The notes below the pieces were generated by a model. That model ran no database searches, was not told where the DNA came from, and worked only from the letters and a program-made list of their open reading frames with translations. A stretch of DNA of 64,000 nt from CAMCXT01 sp040403315 (GTDB lineage Bacteria > Bacteroidota > Bacteroidia > M30B66): NCBI GenBank assembly GCA_040403315.1, contig JBBAKX010000001.1, forward strand, positions 620,001-684,000, read 5' to 3'. This document shows, one piece after another, positions 52,754 to 62,609 of the stretch. How positions within the stretch are numbered: the first letter of the stretch is position 1; every line of letters begins with the position of its first letter. A program made the position numbers and the translations under genes.

Positions 52754-55633
52754 ATGATTATGAACCTATTTATCCATCGAATTATTTTATCGTTATGCGT
52801 CTTAATGCCATTTGTACTTTCGAGTCAGGCAGTTGTTACACTTAATCCTCCTTTCCCATCTGGTAACAGTCCGCTAATATTAACCTTCGATGCTAGTCTT
52901 GGCAACGCAGGCTTGGTCGATCTTCCAGCCGGTCAGATCGTTTACGCACACATGGGAATCACAATCAACAACACCAATTGGCAATATGTAGTTGGTAATT
53001 GGGGTACTGTAGATGCACGTGTGGCTATGACGAGAGTGGGCACTTCAAATATTTACACCATCGAAATCCAACCTAGCATTCGTCAATGGTTCAGCGAAAA
53101 TTCCAACAACAATGCTTCGGTTCCATCAGCAGCTGTAATTAGCAAGTTGTGTTTGGTTTTCAGAAATTCAACGGGTGCACTTACTGGAAAAACGTCATCA
53201 GGCTCCGATATTTTTATCGACCTTCCTACCACATCTTTCTCTGCAGCAATCACCTCACATGATCAATCAAGTTTATTGCTCCCTGCCGGGGAAACAGTAA
53301 ATTTCGTTGGACAAACATCTGCAAACGCCATCATGGAATTTACCTTGGATGGCGTTTCTGTTTTAAGTGACGCAGGTACAACAATCCTAAACTATGCGCT
53401 TAATACCAATGATCTCAGTGATGGCATCCATACTCTCGAGTTTATAGCCAACAATGGAGCTCAAATTATTCGTGACACTTTGCTTATCACTCGGCACTCT
53501 GCAGTAACTGTAAGTGCAACGCCATCTTATGGCTTTGAAGGAATCATTTATCCAAACGATACCACAGCTTATCTCCAACTCCGCGCTCCCGGCAAGGAAT
53601 TTATCTACGTTTTAGGCGACTTCAACAATTGGAATTTCGATCCTGCCTACAGTATGAAGCGCACTCCAGATGGGCAATTTTATTGGATCGAATTATCAGG
53701 CTTAACGCCTGGAAATGAATACCGATTCCAATATCATATAGGTTGGGAAGGTCTTCGCGTTACAGATCCTTACGTTCAAAAAATCCTTGACCCTTGGAAT
53801 GATCAATACATTTCAGCTGCAACCTTTCCAGATCTTATCCCTTATCCAACTGGAAAGGCAGAAGGCGTTGTCGGAATTTTGAACACCACTGAAGAAGATT
53901 ATCAGTGGGACAATAGTTATACATACACCAAACCTGCAAAAGAAGATTTGGTTGTGTATGAACTTTTGGTTCGCGATTTCAGCACCGAACGTTCATTTCA
54001 AGAAGTACTAGATCGTTTGCCATATCTTGATGCTCTTGGTGTAAATGCTGTTCAGTTTATGCCCTTGGCCGAATTCGAAGGCAACGACAGTTGGGGCTAC
54101 AATCCATCTTTCTTTATGGCATTGGATAAAGCCTATGGAACCAAAAACAAACTGAAGGAACTGATCGATTCTTGCCACCGAAGAGGCATGGCTGTGATTC
54201 TCGATGTGGTGTTTAACCACTCTTTCGGACAAAATCCGATGGTTCAAATGTACTTTAACCCTGAAGCAGGTGAGTTCGGAGAAACTTCTGCCGAAAATCC
54301 TTGGTTCAATTCGGTTGCTCGTCACCCTTTCAATGTTGGCTACGATTTTAACCATGAAAGTCAAGCTACAAGATATTTTGTTAAAAAGGTTGGTCAACAT
54401 TGGCTTCAAGATTACAAGTTCGACGGGTTTCGTTTCGATTTAAGCAAAGGCTTCACACAAACCAATTCAGGTAGTAATGTTGGACTTTGGGGAAATTTCG
54501 ACCAAAGTCGGATCGATATCATTTACGATTATGTAAATCACTACCGATCTATAGCCAACGATCCTTATATGATTCTCGAGCATTTCGGCGCATGGGATGA
54601 AGAAATAGCCTACGCCAATGGTGGCATCATGGTTTGGGCAAAAGGCAATTCCGTTTACAATGAAGCTACCATGGGTTTCTTAAACGGAAACAATCAGAAT
54701 CTCTACAACAATACTCCGCAGGCTCGTGGCTGGAGCAATTACGCTTTAATGCAATACATGGAAAGTCATGATGAGGAGCGCTTGATGTACAAGAATGTAA
54801 ACTTTGGCAACCAAGTGGATGGCTATTCTACACGAAGTCTTGCAACTGCGCTCGATAGAATGTCGTTAGCAGCATGCTTTTTTATTCCACTTCCAGGCCC
54901 AAAAATGATTTGGCAATTTGGTGAGTTAGGGTACGACTTCTCCATCAATAGATGTTCAAATGGAAGCAACTCCGAAGATTGTAGAACATCAGCAAAGCCT
55001 GTAGTTTGGCAATATTATGACAATACAAACCGGAGAGGCGTTTTCGATACTTACCGAAAATTAAATTACCTGAAAACTACTTATCCAGTATTTAGAGACC
55101 TCAATGTTGGTATGGAGCTCGGATCTTACAGAAAATGGATTCGCTACGACAGTAATGATCTCGATGTAATGGTAGTTGGGAACTTCGATGTTGTAGGTGG
55201 TAGTATTAATGTCAATTTCACTCAAACTGGAAAATGGTACGATTACCTTGAAGGTGATAGCATCAATATTTCAAATACCAACACTACGTTAAACCTTGCC
55301 GCTGGCGAGTATCATGTTTATCTCAACCAGCGTGTTACACCACCAGCCAATATCTATGGTGGAGTACCTAACAGCATCGACAATCTTGAAGATGATGCGC
55401 AAATTTTAGTGTTTCCAAATCCATTCGATGATCAACTTACAATCATTCTTCCTTTGGGAGCGAAGAAAGCTGACGTAGAAATTTTCGATATTGCAGGCCG
55501 ATCTGTTTGGAGTAAACAAATAAATGGCGACGAAATCGTTCAAATGGCAAATTCAGAGCTTCCGAATGGTCTCTATTTCTGCAGAATTCAGCAATCGGGA
55601 AAAGTATTTTCAACCAAAATAATCAAACAATAA
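52754..55633 (+). CDS. Secreted GH13 alpha-amylase family enzyme, T9SS type A
   Basis: A 959-residue enzyme. After the signal segment (MIMNLFIHRIILSLCVLMPF) come an N-terminal Ig/CBM-like domain, a CBM48-like module (YVLGDFNNWNFDP) and the GH13 barrel. The nucleophile is D562 (GFRFDLSKG), the acid/base E609 (MILEHFGAWDEE) and the third carboxylate D673 (MESHDEERLMY). VVFNHSFGQNP gives conserved region I. The C-terminal sorting domain is ILVFPNPFDDQL ending KIIKQ. Region between barrel and tail is beta-rich. It would cleave alpha-1,4 glucan outside the cell. First gene of the amylase-susC-susD run; the ATG at 52754 or 52760 is the start. Confidence 0.93.
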   Translation: MIMNLFIHRIILSLCVLMPFVLSSQAVVTLNPPFPSGNSPLILTFDASLGNAGLVDLPAGQIVYAHMGITINNTNWQYVVGNWGTVDARVAMTRVGTSNIYTIEIQPSIRQWFSENSNNNASVPSAAVISKLCLVFRNSTGALTGKTSSGSDIFIDLPTTSFSAAITSHDQSSLLLPAGETVNFVGQTSANAIMEFTLDGVSVLSDAGTTILNYALNTNDLSDGIHTLEFIANNGAQIIRDTLLITRHSAVTVSATPSYGFEGIIYPNDTTAYLQLRAPGKEFIYVLGDFNNWNFDPAYSMKRTPDGQFYWIELSGLTPGNEYRFQYHIGWEGLRVTDPYVQKILDPWNDQYISAATFPDLIPYPTGKAEGVVGILNTTEEDYQWDNSYTYTKPAKEDLVVYELLVRDFSTERSFQEVLDRLPYLDALGVNAVQFMPLAEFEGNDSWGYNPSFFMALDKAYGTKNKLKELIDSCHRRGMAVILDVVFNHSFGQNPMVQMYFNPEAGEFGETSAENPWFNSVARHPFNVGYDFNHESQATRYFVKKVGQHWLQDYKFDGFRFDLSKGFTQTNSGSNVGLWGNFDQSRIDIIYDYVNHYRSIANDPYMILEHFGAWDEEIAYANGGIMVWAKGNSVYNEATMGFLNGNNQNLYNNTPQARGWSNYALMQYMESHDEERLMYKNVNFGNQVDGYSTRSLATALDRMSLAACFFIPLPGPKMIWQFGELGYDFSINRCSNGSNSEDCRTSAKPVVWQYYDNTNRRGVFDTYRKLNYLKTTYPVFRDLNVGMELGSYRKWIRYDSNDLDVMVVGNFDVVGGSINVNFTQTGKWYDYLEGDSINISNTNTTLNLAAGEYHVYLNQRVTPPANIYGGVPNSIDNLEDDAQILVFPNPFDDQLTIILPLGAKKADVEIFDIAGRSVWSKQINGDEIVQMANSELPNGLYFCRIQQSGKVFSTKIIKQ

Positions 55634-55652
55634 CCATCACTAAAACAGGCCT

Positions 55653-58600
55653 ATGAGTCAATTGCTACGTGCCGCTTTGGTCATTTTGCTGCTCATCCCA
55701 GCAGCGATTAAAGCACAGACAATTTCAGGGACTGTCCTCGATGAGAAAAACGAAGCCATTATTGGTGTCGCAGTTCGAATCAAGGGCACATCCATTGGTT
55801 CAACAACAAATTTAGATGGGAAGTTTTCCATCAAAGTTACTACCGAAGGGGCAACCTCTTTGGAAGTTTCTCTGCTCGGCTATGAGCGTCAAGAGAAGGT
55901 CGTGAACGCTGTGAAAGGGCAAAACGTTGAACAGAACTTTAAAATGAAGCCTTCTGTAAACGATCTCACCGAATTGGTTGTGGTTGGTTATGGCTCAACT
56001 GAGAAAAAAGACCTCACCGGTGCCGTTACTTCTATCAATTCGAAAGACTTCAACAAAGGTTCCCTAACAACTCCCGAGCAACTCATCATGGGTAAAGCTG
56101 CAGGTGTCCAGGTAACTCAAAATGGAGGTTCACCTGGATCTGGAAGCACGATTCGTATTCGTGGTGGTTCATCATTGAACGCTTCAAACGATCCGCTTAT
56201 CGTGATTGATGGCGTTCCTGTGGCGAACGACGCAATTGCAGGTTCTCCAAATCCTTTGAGCTTGATCAATCCGAACGATATCGAGAATATCACAGTGTTG
56301 AAAGATGCATCAGCAACAGCGATCTACGGTTCGCGTGCATCGAACGGTGTTATTATCGTTACAACCAAAAAAGGTAAAGAAGGCGACAAGTTCAAGATTG
56401 AATTCAATACCGTTAATTCGGTTGCAACTATTGCCAAGTATGCTGATGTTTTCACTGCCGATGAACTTCGCGAATACATCAATTCTGTAGATTCTGCTTT
56501 AGCTGGCTTTTTGGGAAATTCGAATACCAACTGGCAAAAGGAAATTTACAGAGAAGCAGTTTCTTCCGACAATGTGCTTTCTTTTACTGGAGGAATTAAA
56601 AAACTTCCTTACCGTTTATCGTTTGGTTACCTCAATCAGAACGGTATCCTTATTAAAGACAATCTTCAAAGAAATACAGTGAATTTGAATCTTTCACCAA
56701 AGTTCTTTAAAGACCACTTAAAACTTGAGATCAACCAAAAATCAACCCTCAGCAATAGTATTTTCGCCAACCAAGGAGCTATCGGTGCTGCCGTTGCTTT
56801 CGATCCAACGCAACAAGTTAGAACCGACAACACCCGTTATGGAGGATTCTTCGAATGGGAAGCAGGCCCGATTCCAAATATTCTTTCAGTAAGAAACCCT
56901 TTAGGACTTATCGAGCAACAAGAAGACATTTCTACAGTTGTTCGCCACATCGGTAACCTTCAAGCCGATTACAAATTTCACTTTCTTCCTGAACTCCGCG
57001 CAAACCTTAATGTTGGTTACGACATCAGCAACGGTTCTGGAACAAACACAATAGCCGATTCTGCAGCTGCAGTTTACACCATCGAAAACAAAGGCCGTTT
57101 CAGCGAATATGAGCAAAAGCGCCAAAACAAGTTGCTCGAGTTTTATTTGAACTACAAGAAAGAATTCAAGAAAATCAAAAGTACTGTTGATGTAATTGCT
57201 GGTTATTCTTACCAAGATTGGTATTTTGAATCTCCGAATATTCGTCAGCTCGACGGACAAGGCGACACCATCGTTGGAACCCAAGCACCAGTTTTCCCTT
57301 TCAGCAAAGCGCAAAACACCTTGATCTCCACTTACGGTCGTTTGAACTACACTTTCAACCAGAAGTACTTGTTTACCTTCACTTTGCGTAATGATGGTTC
57401 TTCTCGTTTCGCGAAGGATGTTCGTTGGGGACTTTTCCCTTCAGCAGCTTTCGCTTGGAGAATTTCGGATGAGAAGTTATTTAAGAAATTCAAGAACCTT
57501 TCAGATTTCAAACTCCGTTTGGGATATGGTGTAACTGGGCAGCAAGATGTTGGAAACAACTTCAACTACCTTCCACTTTACGTACAAGGTGAAAACACTG
57601 CACAATACCAGTTTGGAAACAACTTCTACTACACACTTCGTCCGAATGTGTATGATCCAGCTTTCCGCTGGGAATCAACCACAACTTATAATGGAGGTTT
57701 TGATTTCGGATTCTTCAATGGTCGAATCAGCGGAAGCATTGATGCTTACTTGAAGAAAACCAGCGATTTGATTGCAGAGATCAATATCCCCGCAGGAATT
57801 AACTTCGGAACCCGCGTTTTGACAAATGTTGGAGAGATCGAAAACAAAGGGATTGAGTTCGTCTTGAACACTGTGCCAATCGTGAAGAAAGATTTTGAGT
57901 GGCAATTCGGATTCAATATCACTGCCAACAGAAATAAAATTATCGCCCTCGACCGTTTCCCTAATCCAAACGATTTAGGTACTGAAACTGGTGGAATTGC
58001 TGGTAACGTAGGAAGCTTTATTCAAGTGAATTCAGTTGGATTCCCGATCAACACATTCTTTGTGTACGAGCAGAAATATGATGCTGCAGGAAAGCCAATC
58101 GAAGCCAATCAAACTGGGCCTGATGGAAATCAGTACACTTTGTTGGATGCATATGTAGACCGCAACAGCGATGGAATTATCAACGACCAAGACCGCTACC
58201 GTGCTGAAAGTTCACAGCCACAAATGTTGTTGGGTGTAAATACTTCAATCACTTACAAGAAGTTTACTCTGGGTATTTCGGCTCGTGGAAGTTTCGGGAA
58301 TTATGTGTACAACAACTTCCACTCAAACACTGGTGTTCAAGACAATATCGTTACTGCTCAAAACAACATCAACAACGGGTCGACCGATGCCTTGAATTCT
58401 GGATTTAAGAGCCGTCAATTGCAATCGGATTACTACCTCGAGAAAGCAACTTTCTTCCGCATTGATAACATCAATTTGGGGTACAATTTCGGTGGAATTG
58501 GGAAACGCATTTCGAACCTTCGTGTATTTATGACTGTTCAAAATGCATTCGTATTCACCAAGTATAGCGGTATCGATCCTGAGATTTTCAGTGGAATCGA

Positions 58601-58658
58601 CAACAATATCTATCCTCGTCCAAGAATTTTCTCTTTAGGTGCTAACATCCAACTCTAA
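55653..58658 (+). CDS. susC: SusC/RagA-type TonB-linked outer-membrane transporter
   Basis: A 1001-residue TonB-dependent porin. After the signal peptide (ALVILLLIPAAIKAQ) comes a carboxypeptidase-regulatory-like domain (ISGTVLDEKNEAIIGVAVRIKGT, TTNLDGKFSIKV). The plug has the TonB box-like LTELVVVGYGS and SusC signatures GGSPGSGSTIRIRGGSSLNASNDPLIVIDGVP and VLKDASATAIYGSRASNGVIIVTTKKG. A 22-strand barrel follows, ending SLGANIQL. It starts 19 bp after the amylase and ends 10 bp before susD. Substrate is probably a malto-oligosaccharide, by context. Confidence 0.95.
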   Translation: MSQLLRAALVILLLIPAAIKAQTISGTVLDEKNEAIIGVAVRIKGTSIGSTTNLDGKFSIKVTTEGATSLEVSLLGYERQEKVVNAVKGQNVEQNFKMKPSVNDLTELVVVGYGSTEKKDLTGAVTSINSKDFNKGSLTTPEQLIMGKAAGVQVTQNGGSPGSGSTIRIRGGSSLNASNDPLIVIDGVPVANDAIAGSPNPLSLINPNDIENITVLKDASATAIYGSRASNGVIIVTTKKGKEGDKFKIEFNTVNSVATIAKYADVFTADELREYINSVDSALAGFLGNSNTNWQKEIYREAVSSDNVLSFTGGIKKLPYRLSFGYLNQNGILIKDNLQRNTVNLNLSPKFFKDHLKLEINQKSTLSNSIFANQGAIGAAVAFDPTQQVRTDNTRYGGFFEWEAGPIPNILSVRNPLGLIEQQEDISTVVRHIGNLQADYKFHFLPELRANLNVGYDISNGSGTNTIADSAAAVYTIENKGRFSEYEQKRQNKLLEFYLNYKKEFKKIKSTVDVIAGYSYQDWYFESPNIRQLDGQGDTIVGTQAPVFPFSKAQNTLISTYGRLNYTFNQKYLFTFTLRNDGSSRFAKDVRWGLFPSAAFAWRISDEKLFKKFKNLSDFKLRLGYGVTGQQDVGNNFNYLPLYVQGENTAQYQFGNNFYYTLRPNVYDPAFRWESTTTYNGGFDFGFFNGRISGSIDAYLKKTSDLIAEINIPAGINFGTRVLTNVGEIENKGIEFVLNTVPIVKKDFEWQFGFNITANRNKIIALDRFPNPNDLGTETGGIAGNVGSFIQVNSVGFPINTFFVYEQKYDAAGKPIEANQTGPDGNQYTLLDAYVDRNSDGIINDQDRYRAESSQPQMLLGVNTSITYKKFTLGISARGSFGNYVYNNFHSNTGVQDNIVTAQNNINNGSTDALNSGFKSRQLQSDYYLEKATFFRIDNINLGYNFGGIGKRISNLRVFMTVQNAFVFTKYSGIDPEIFSGIDNNIYPRPRIFSLGANIQL

Positions 58659-58668
58659 TCGAAGAAAC

Positions 58669-60321
58669 ATGAAACGTTCAATATTCCTTTTATCAATCAC
58701 GTTTGTATTCCTGCTTTCTTCATGTTTGAAGGATCTCGACAGGGAACCATTTTACGAGCAAACGTCAATCACGATCTACAAAGATCCTAGCAATTACATC
58801 CATGTTTTGGCTAAGCTTTACGCTGGACTTGCAGTAACAGGTCAAGCTGGTCCTGCTGGCAATGCCGATATTTCAACAGCAATCGTTGATGAGGGCTTTT
58901 CACAATACTTACGCATGTTGTGGAAGCTGCAAGAACTTCCAACCGACGAAGCCAAATGCCGTTGGAACGACACAGGTATTCCTGATCTTGGAAAGTGGAC
59001 TTGGTCTGATGGAAATCAGTGGGTTCGTGGAGGCTACCTTCGCTTCCTTTACCAGATCACATCTTGCAACGAGTTCATCAAGCAATCTTCTGATGAACTT
59101 TTGGATGATCGTGGATTTAGCGATGAAGATAAGAACAGAATCCGCCTCTACCGTGCAGAAGCTAGATTCCTCAAATCTTTGAGCTTGTTCCATGCAATGG
59201 ATATTTTTGGAAATATTCCAGACATTACCGACGAGAATAAATTTCCAGGAACTGAATTTCCAACTCAAGCCAATCGTCAGTTTTTGTTCGATTATATTGA
59301 AAGCGAACTTCTTGATGTAGAATCTACATTGGCTTCTGCAAGCTCTCAGGAATATGGAAGAGCAAGCAAAGAAGCTGCACAAACACTCCTTGCAAAACTT
59401 TACCTCAATGCCAATGTTTATGTGGGAACCAATCGCTACGCAGATGCAATTACATACAGCGAAAAGGTGATCAATTCTGGAGCATTTAGTCTTTCAACCC
59501 GTTACACAGATGTTTTCCGCGCCGACAATCAAAACTCGCCTGAAATCATTTTCCCAGTAACCAGCGATGGAACCCGCACATTGTCTTACGGTGCAACAAC
59601 CTTCTTGATCAATGCATCAGGTTTCCCAACGGATACTTTCACATCAGGGGTGAATGTTGGGCTAATCAAGACCTACGGTTCAGCCTATCCAGCATTTAGC
59701 TTGAGAGATACAACTGGAAGTACGGCTTCTTGGCAAGGATTATTGGCTTGTAAGGAGTTGATTAATCAGTTCCCTGACTCAACTGCCGATTCACGTTTCC
59801 AATTTGTTGTTGGTGGCAGAACTCCAGATATTTCTGTGCTTCCAGGGTCTTCGCTCACATTGAACGAAGGGTATGTAGTGAAAAAATTCAGAAATCTCAC
59901 TTCTTCGAATGTATTTGGAAGCAACTCAAGTTTTGCGGATACCGATTTTCCAATGTTCCGCTTGGCGGATGTTTATTTGATTTATGCAGAAGCGCATCTC
60001 CGCGGAGGTGGCGGATCGCTTGGTCAAGCAGTGAATTATTTCAACGCTTTGCGTGAACGTGCTTATGGTAATTCTAATCAAAATGTAGCTACACTCACGC
60101 TAGATGATATTTTGTCGGAACGTTCACGTGAACTTTATTGGGAAGCACACCGCAGAACCGATTTGATTCGTTTCGGTAAATTCACAGGTGGAAGCTACAC
60201 TTGGACTTGGAAAGGCAACAATGTTAGTGGAAGTTCAACTTCAGAACACTTGAATTTGTATCCGCTACCAGCTACTGAGCTAACTGCCAATCCGAATTTG
60301 AAACAAAATCCAGGATACTAG
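58669..60321 (+). CDS. susD: SusD/RagB-type glycan-binding lipoprotein
   Basis: A 550-residue surface lipoprotein with lipobox LLSSCLKD (cysteine at about residue 20) and the SusD TPR-like fold. Signatures: QSSDELLDDRGFSDEDKNRIRLYRAEARFLKSLSLFHAMDIFG in the N-terminal half, and DFPMFRLADVYLIYAEAHLRGGG and LYPLPATELTANPNLKQNPGY at the end. It caps the SusC porin. The start is ATG 58669; upstream in-frame codons overlap susC. A strong hairpin follows the stop. Confidence 0.95.
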   Translation: MKRSIFLLSITFVFLLSSCLKDLDREPFYEQTSITIYKDPSNYIHVLAKLYAGLAVTGQAGPAGNADISTAIVDEGFSQYLRMLWKLQELPTDEAKCRWNDTGIPDLGKWTWSDGNQWVRGGYLRFLYQITSCNEFIKQSSDELLDDRGFSDEDKNRIRLYRAEARFLKSLSLFHAMDIFGNIPDITDENKFPGTEFPTQANRQFLFDYIESELLDVESTLASASSQEYGRASKEAAQTLLAKLYLNANVYVGTNRYADAITYSEKVINSGAFSLSTRYTDVFRADNQNSPEIIFPVTSDGTRTLSYGATTFLINASGFPTDTFTSGVNVGLIKTYGSAYPAFSLRDTTGSTASWQGLLACKELINQFPDSTADSRFQFVVGGRTPDISVLPGSSLTLNEGYVVKKFRNLTSSNVFGSNSSFADTDFPMFRLADVYLIYAEAHLRGGGGSLGQAVNYFNALRERAYGNSNQNVATLTLDDILSERSRELYWEAHRRTDLIRFGKFTGGSYTWTWKGNNVSGSSTSEHLNLYPLPATELTANPNLKQNPGY

Positions 60322-60329
60322 AAATTCAC

Positions 60330-60360
60330 CCTGAAGCACCTTTTTTCGAGGTGTTTCAGG
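60330..60360 (+). terminator. Stable hairpin after susD
   Basis: CCTGAAGCACCT (60330-60341) and AGGTGTTTCAGG (60349-60360) pair over 12 bp with one G-U pair and a 7-nt loop. There is no clear T run after it, so it may attenuate or stabilise the upstream mRNA rather than fully terminate. Confidence 0.5.
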
Positions 60361-60431
60361 ATGTTTCAATTTAAAAAAAGCTCAAAGAGGACTTTTCGAT
60401 ATGAAATTGTTAATTATACACTTTCATGTTC

Positions 60432-60462
60432 TTTCAAATGTAAAATGAGCTCCGTAACTTTG
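60432..60462 (+). promoter_or_regulatory. Promoter of the third starch-locus secreted protein
   Basis: TTTC (60432-60435), a 19-bp spacer and TAACTTTG (60455-60462), a perfect TAnnTTTG element, 32 bp before the ATG. It gives the last gene of the locus its own promoter after the susD hairpin. Confidence 0.6.
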
Positions 60463-60494
60463 AATGCAATAACCACAAATAAAACAACTAAACT

Positions 60495-61262
60495 ATGAGA
60501 AAACTCTACACAATGGCTGCTGCCCTTTTGATGGCTTCAGCTTCTTTTGCTCAAGTGAATGTTACTTACAAAGTTGACATCACTGATTACTTATCTGCAA
60601 CTACTTTAGGGCCAAATGGTATTCGTATCGGTGGTAACTTTGGAGCTCAAGGAGCTACAGTTGGAGCCAATGCTATGGTAGATTGGAACCCAGACAATGA
60701 ATTTAGCGCTATGACACAAGAAGGTGCTACAAACACTTGGTCTATCATTGTAACATATCCAAGCGCTGCAATTGGTACTGAACATCAGTACAAGTTCATT
60801 AATTCTACATGGGCACCAACAGGTGACAATGAAGGCCGCGACAGCACTAGTACTATTGGTACTGACGGATGTGGTACAGATGATGGAGGTGGAAACATCA
60901 ATAGAACGATTTTGATTCCTTCAACTGACCAAACATTTATTTTCTGTTGGAACAAATGCCTTCAGTGTGATGGTTCACCTGCAGGTTTCGAACTTGTTGG
61001 ATCAACTGTAAACTTCTCAGTTTTCCCTAACCCAACTGCTGATGTTGCTAATGTGGAATTCAACGTTGCTGCTCCATCTGAAGTAAGCATCGAAGTTTAC
61101 AATGCACTTGGTCAGCGTATTGCTGTAAACAACCTTGGAAATGTGCTTCCAGGTTCTTACAAGCAAACTTTGAACATGGAAACTGCTGTTGCTGGTATCT
61201 ACTTCGTTAAAATGAACGTAGGTGGAAAATCTTCAACAAGCCGTTTGAGCATCGCGAAGTAA
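60495..61262 (+). CDS. Secreted starch-binding-like protein with T9SS type A sorting domain
   Basis: A 255-residue protein with signal peptide MRKLYTMAAALLMASASFAQ. An Ig/CBM-like module follows (VNVTYKVDITDYLSATTLGPNGIRIGGNFGAQ, EHQYKFINSTWAPTGDNEGRD), similar to the modules in the gene at 51456. The sorting domain is FSVFPNPTADVANVEF and ends RLSIAK. It follows susD after a hairpin and has its own promoter. It fills the position of SusE/SusF, but as a T9SS substrate rather than a lipoprotein (inference). Confidence 0.8.
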   Translation: MRKLYTMAAALLMASASFAQVNVTYKVDITDYLSATTLGPNGIRIGGNFGAQGATVGANAMVDWNPDNEFSAMTQEGATNTWSIIVTYPSAAIGTEHQYKFINSTWAPTGDNEGRDSTSTIGTDGCGTDDGGGNINRTILIPSTDQTFIFCWNKCLQCDGSPAGFELVGSTVNFSVFPNPTADVANVEFNVAAPSEVSIEVYNALGQRIAVNNLGNVLPGSYKQTLNMETAVAGIYFVKMNVGGKSSTSRLSIAK

Positions 61263-61278
61263 TTCAATCTAAAATTTT

Positions 61279-61315
61279 AAAAAGCCGCTTCGATCTTTTC
61301 GAAGCGGCTTTTTTT
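61279..61315. terminator. Bidirectional terminator at the end of the starch locus
   Basis: AAAAAGCCGCTTCGA pairs with TCGAAGCGGCTTTTT, a near-perfect stem with a short loop, with A and T runs on both sides. It serves the starch locus and the convergent outer-membrane genes. Confidence 0.9.
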
Positions 61316-61325
61316 ATGCCTAAAA

Positions 61326-61895
61326 TCAGCCCTTTTTTACCCCAAAATTCAAACCCAAACCAACAAGCAACTGCCATTCGTCCATGTTGCGTTTTTCCGC
61401 AAAAGCTTCGAGTGAAGTGCCTGAATTAAACCTTACATGACCAAAGAAGTGGAAGATAGAACCGACGTAATAGTTCATTCCAACGGTCGGACTAATCAAA
61501 GGCACAACTTCATTCAGTCGCTTCACATTGATTAACTGTAAACTCTGACCACTAACTAAACCAATGCCCATTTGCAATCCAATAAACGGATCGAAGCGAC
61601 TTTGTGATTTGAAATGGTAATTGAAGCCTCCCAATAATTTGTGATTGGCTGTGATTTCACTTGGCTTTTTTAAACTGCTCATGAAATAACTGCCTTCACC
61701 CACCAACGATATATGCTCGTTGAAGTAATAGTTCCAATGACCAGTAAGGTAATATACCGGTTCACCTATCGAAGTTAGTATAGCAGGTGAAAAGGTGCCC
61801 ATCATTCTGATTCCTTTGGCTTTCTTGATTCTGTCTTGAGCAGAAGCTGAAATCATTAATCCCAGCAAGCATGTGGCAATCAAGTACTTTTTCAT
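61326..61895 (-). CDS. Small outer-membrane beta-barrel protein
   Basis: A 189-residue protein with signal peptide MKKYLIATCLLGLMISASA. The mature part alternates short aromatic strands (PVYYLTGHWNYYFNEHISLVGEGSYFM, FDPFIGLQMGIGL, QLLVGLGLNFGVKKG) as in 8-strand OmpA/OmpX-like barrels. Function unknown. It overlaps its upstream neighbour by 4 bp, so the two are co-translated. Confidence 0.75.
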   Translation of the reverse strand: MKKYLIATCLLGLMISASAQDRIKKAKGIRMMGTFSPAILTSIGEPVYYLTGHWNYYFNEHISLVGEGSYFMSSLKKPSEITANHKLLGGFNYHFKSQSRFDPFIGLQMGIGLVSGQSLQLINVKRLNEVVPLISPTVGMNYYVGSIFHFFGHVRFNSGTSLEAFAEKRNMDEWQLLVGLGLNFGVKKG

Positions 61896-62509
61896 CGGAT
61901 TCCGAATTTGTAGTTCATGCTGAGCGTCACCAGCAAATGGCCTTCAATCCCTCCATGGTCTTCACGGTAAATGGTGATGTCGTTGCCCGATTCTTCTAAG
62001 TGCAAGTGTTTTCCGAAGTGCATCATATATTGAGCAGAAAGCGATAAATCGAGCCGTTGTGATATGTTGTAATGCGATCCCAATCCAGCCTGAATAGCTG
62101 ATGTCCACCTGAAGTTCGGGTCTTGGTATGACACGTTAAAGTTGCCACCATCGCGCACATTAATCCTTGTGTAATCGAAGCAGTGGCCCGCAAGCGCATA
62201 CGGTAAGAATGATCTTTTGAATTGGTCATGGTCTTTCAAATAATACATCACCGACCATCCAATATGATAATCGCGGCGGTTCGCATTGGCCGACAGGGTT
62301 CCAGGTAAATAATCAGCAAACCACTCTGTGTTAAGTCGGTCGAGCAGTTGAACCCTGAATTGTCCACCAACGCCTCGTCCAACCGTGTTTTCACCATGAT
62401 TAAACATGCTAATTGTAGATCGCAATCCGAAGGACACTCTCCCCAGATTGTCTTGGCCTTGCAGAAAAACAGGGATCCAAAGCAATACTCCTAGAACAAT
62501 GATTCGCAT
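61892..62509 (-). CDS. Small outer-membrane beta-barrel protein
   Basis: A 205-residue protein with signal peptide MRIIVLGVLLWIPVFLQG. Beta-strand pattern: GRVSFGLRSTISMF, VGGQFRVQLLDRLNTEWFADYL, RLDLSLSAQYMMHFG, VTLSMNYKFGIR. An OmpX/W-like 8-strand barrel is likely. First gene of the pair ending at 61326. Function unknown. Confidence 0.75.
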   Translation of the reverse strand: MRIIVLGVLLWIPVFLQGQDNLGRVSFGLRSTISMFNHGENTVGRGVGGQFRVQLLDRLNTEWFADYLPGTLSANANRRDYHIGWSVMYYLKDHDQFKRSFLPYALAGHCFDYTRINVRDGGNFNVSYQDPNFRWTSAIQAGLGSHYNISQRLDLSLSAQYMMHFGKHLHLEESGNDITIYREDHGGIEGHLLVTLSMNYKFGIR

Positions 62510-62552
62510 AAGTAGAGTTTAGTGTAAAACTGTTTCTTCAGGATAATAGTAT

Positions 62553-62588
62553 AAAAAAAACGGGCTGAAACATTTAAGTCACAGCCCG
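62553..62588 (-). terminator. Intrinsic terminator of the S46 peptidase gene
   Basis: Read on the minus strand, CGGGCTG (62582-62588) pairs with CAGCCCG (62561-62567) and is followed by a run of eight T. It lies just past the peptidase stop. Confidence 0.85.
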
Positions 62589-62609
62589 CCTCAATCTTAA
62601 TGAAAGAAA

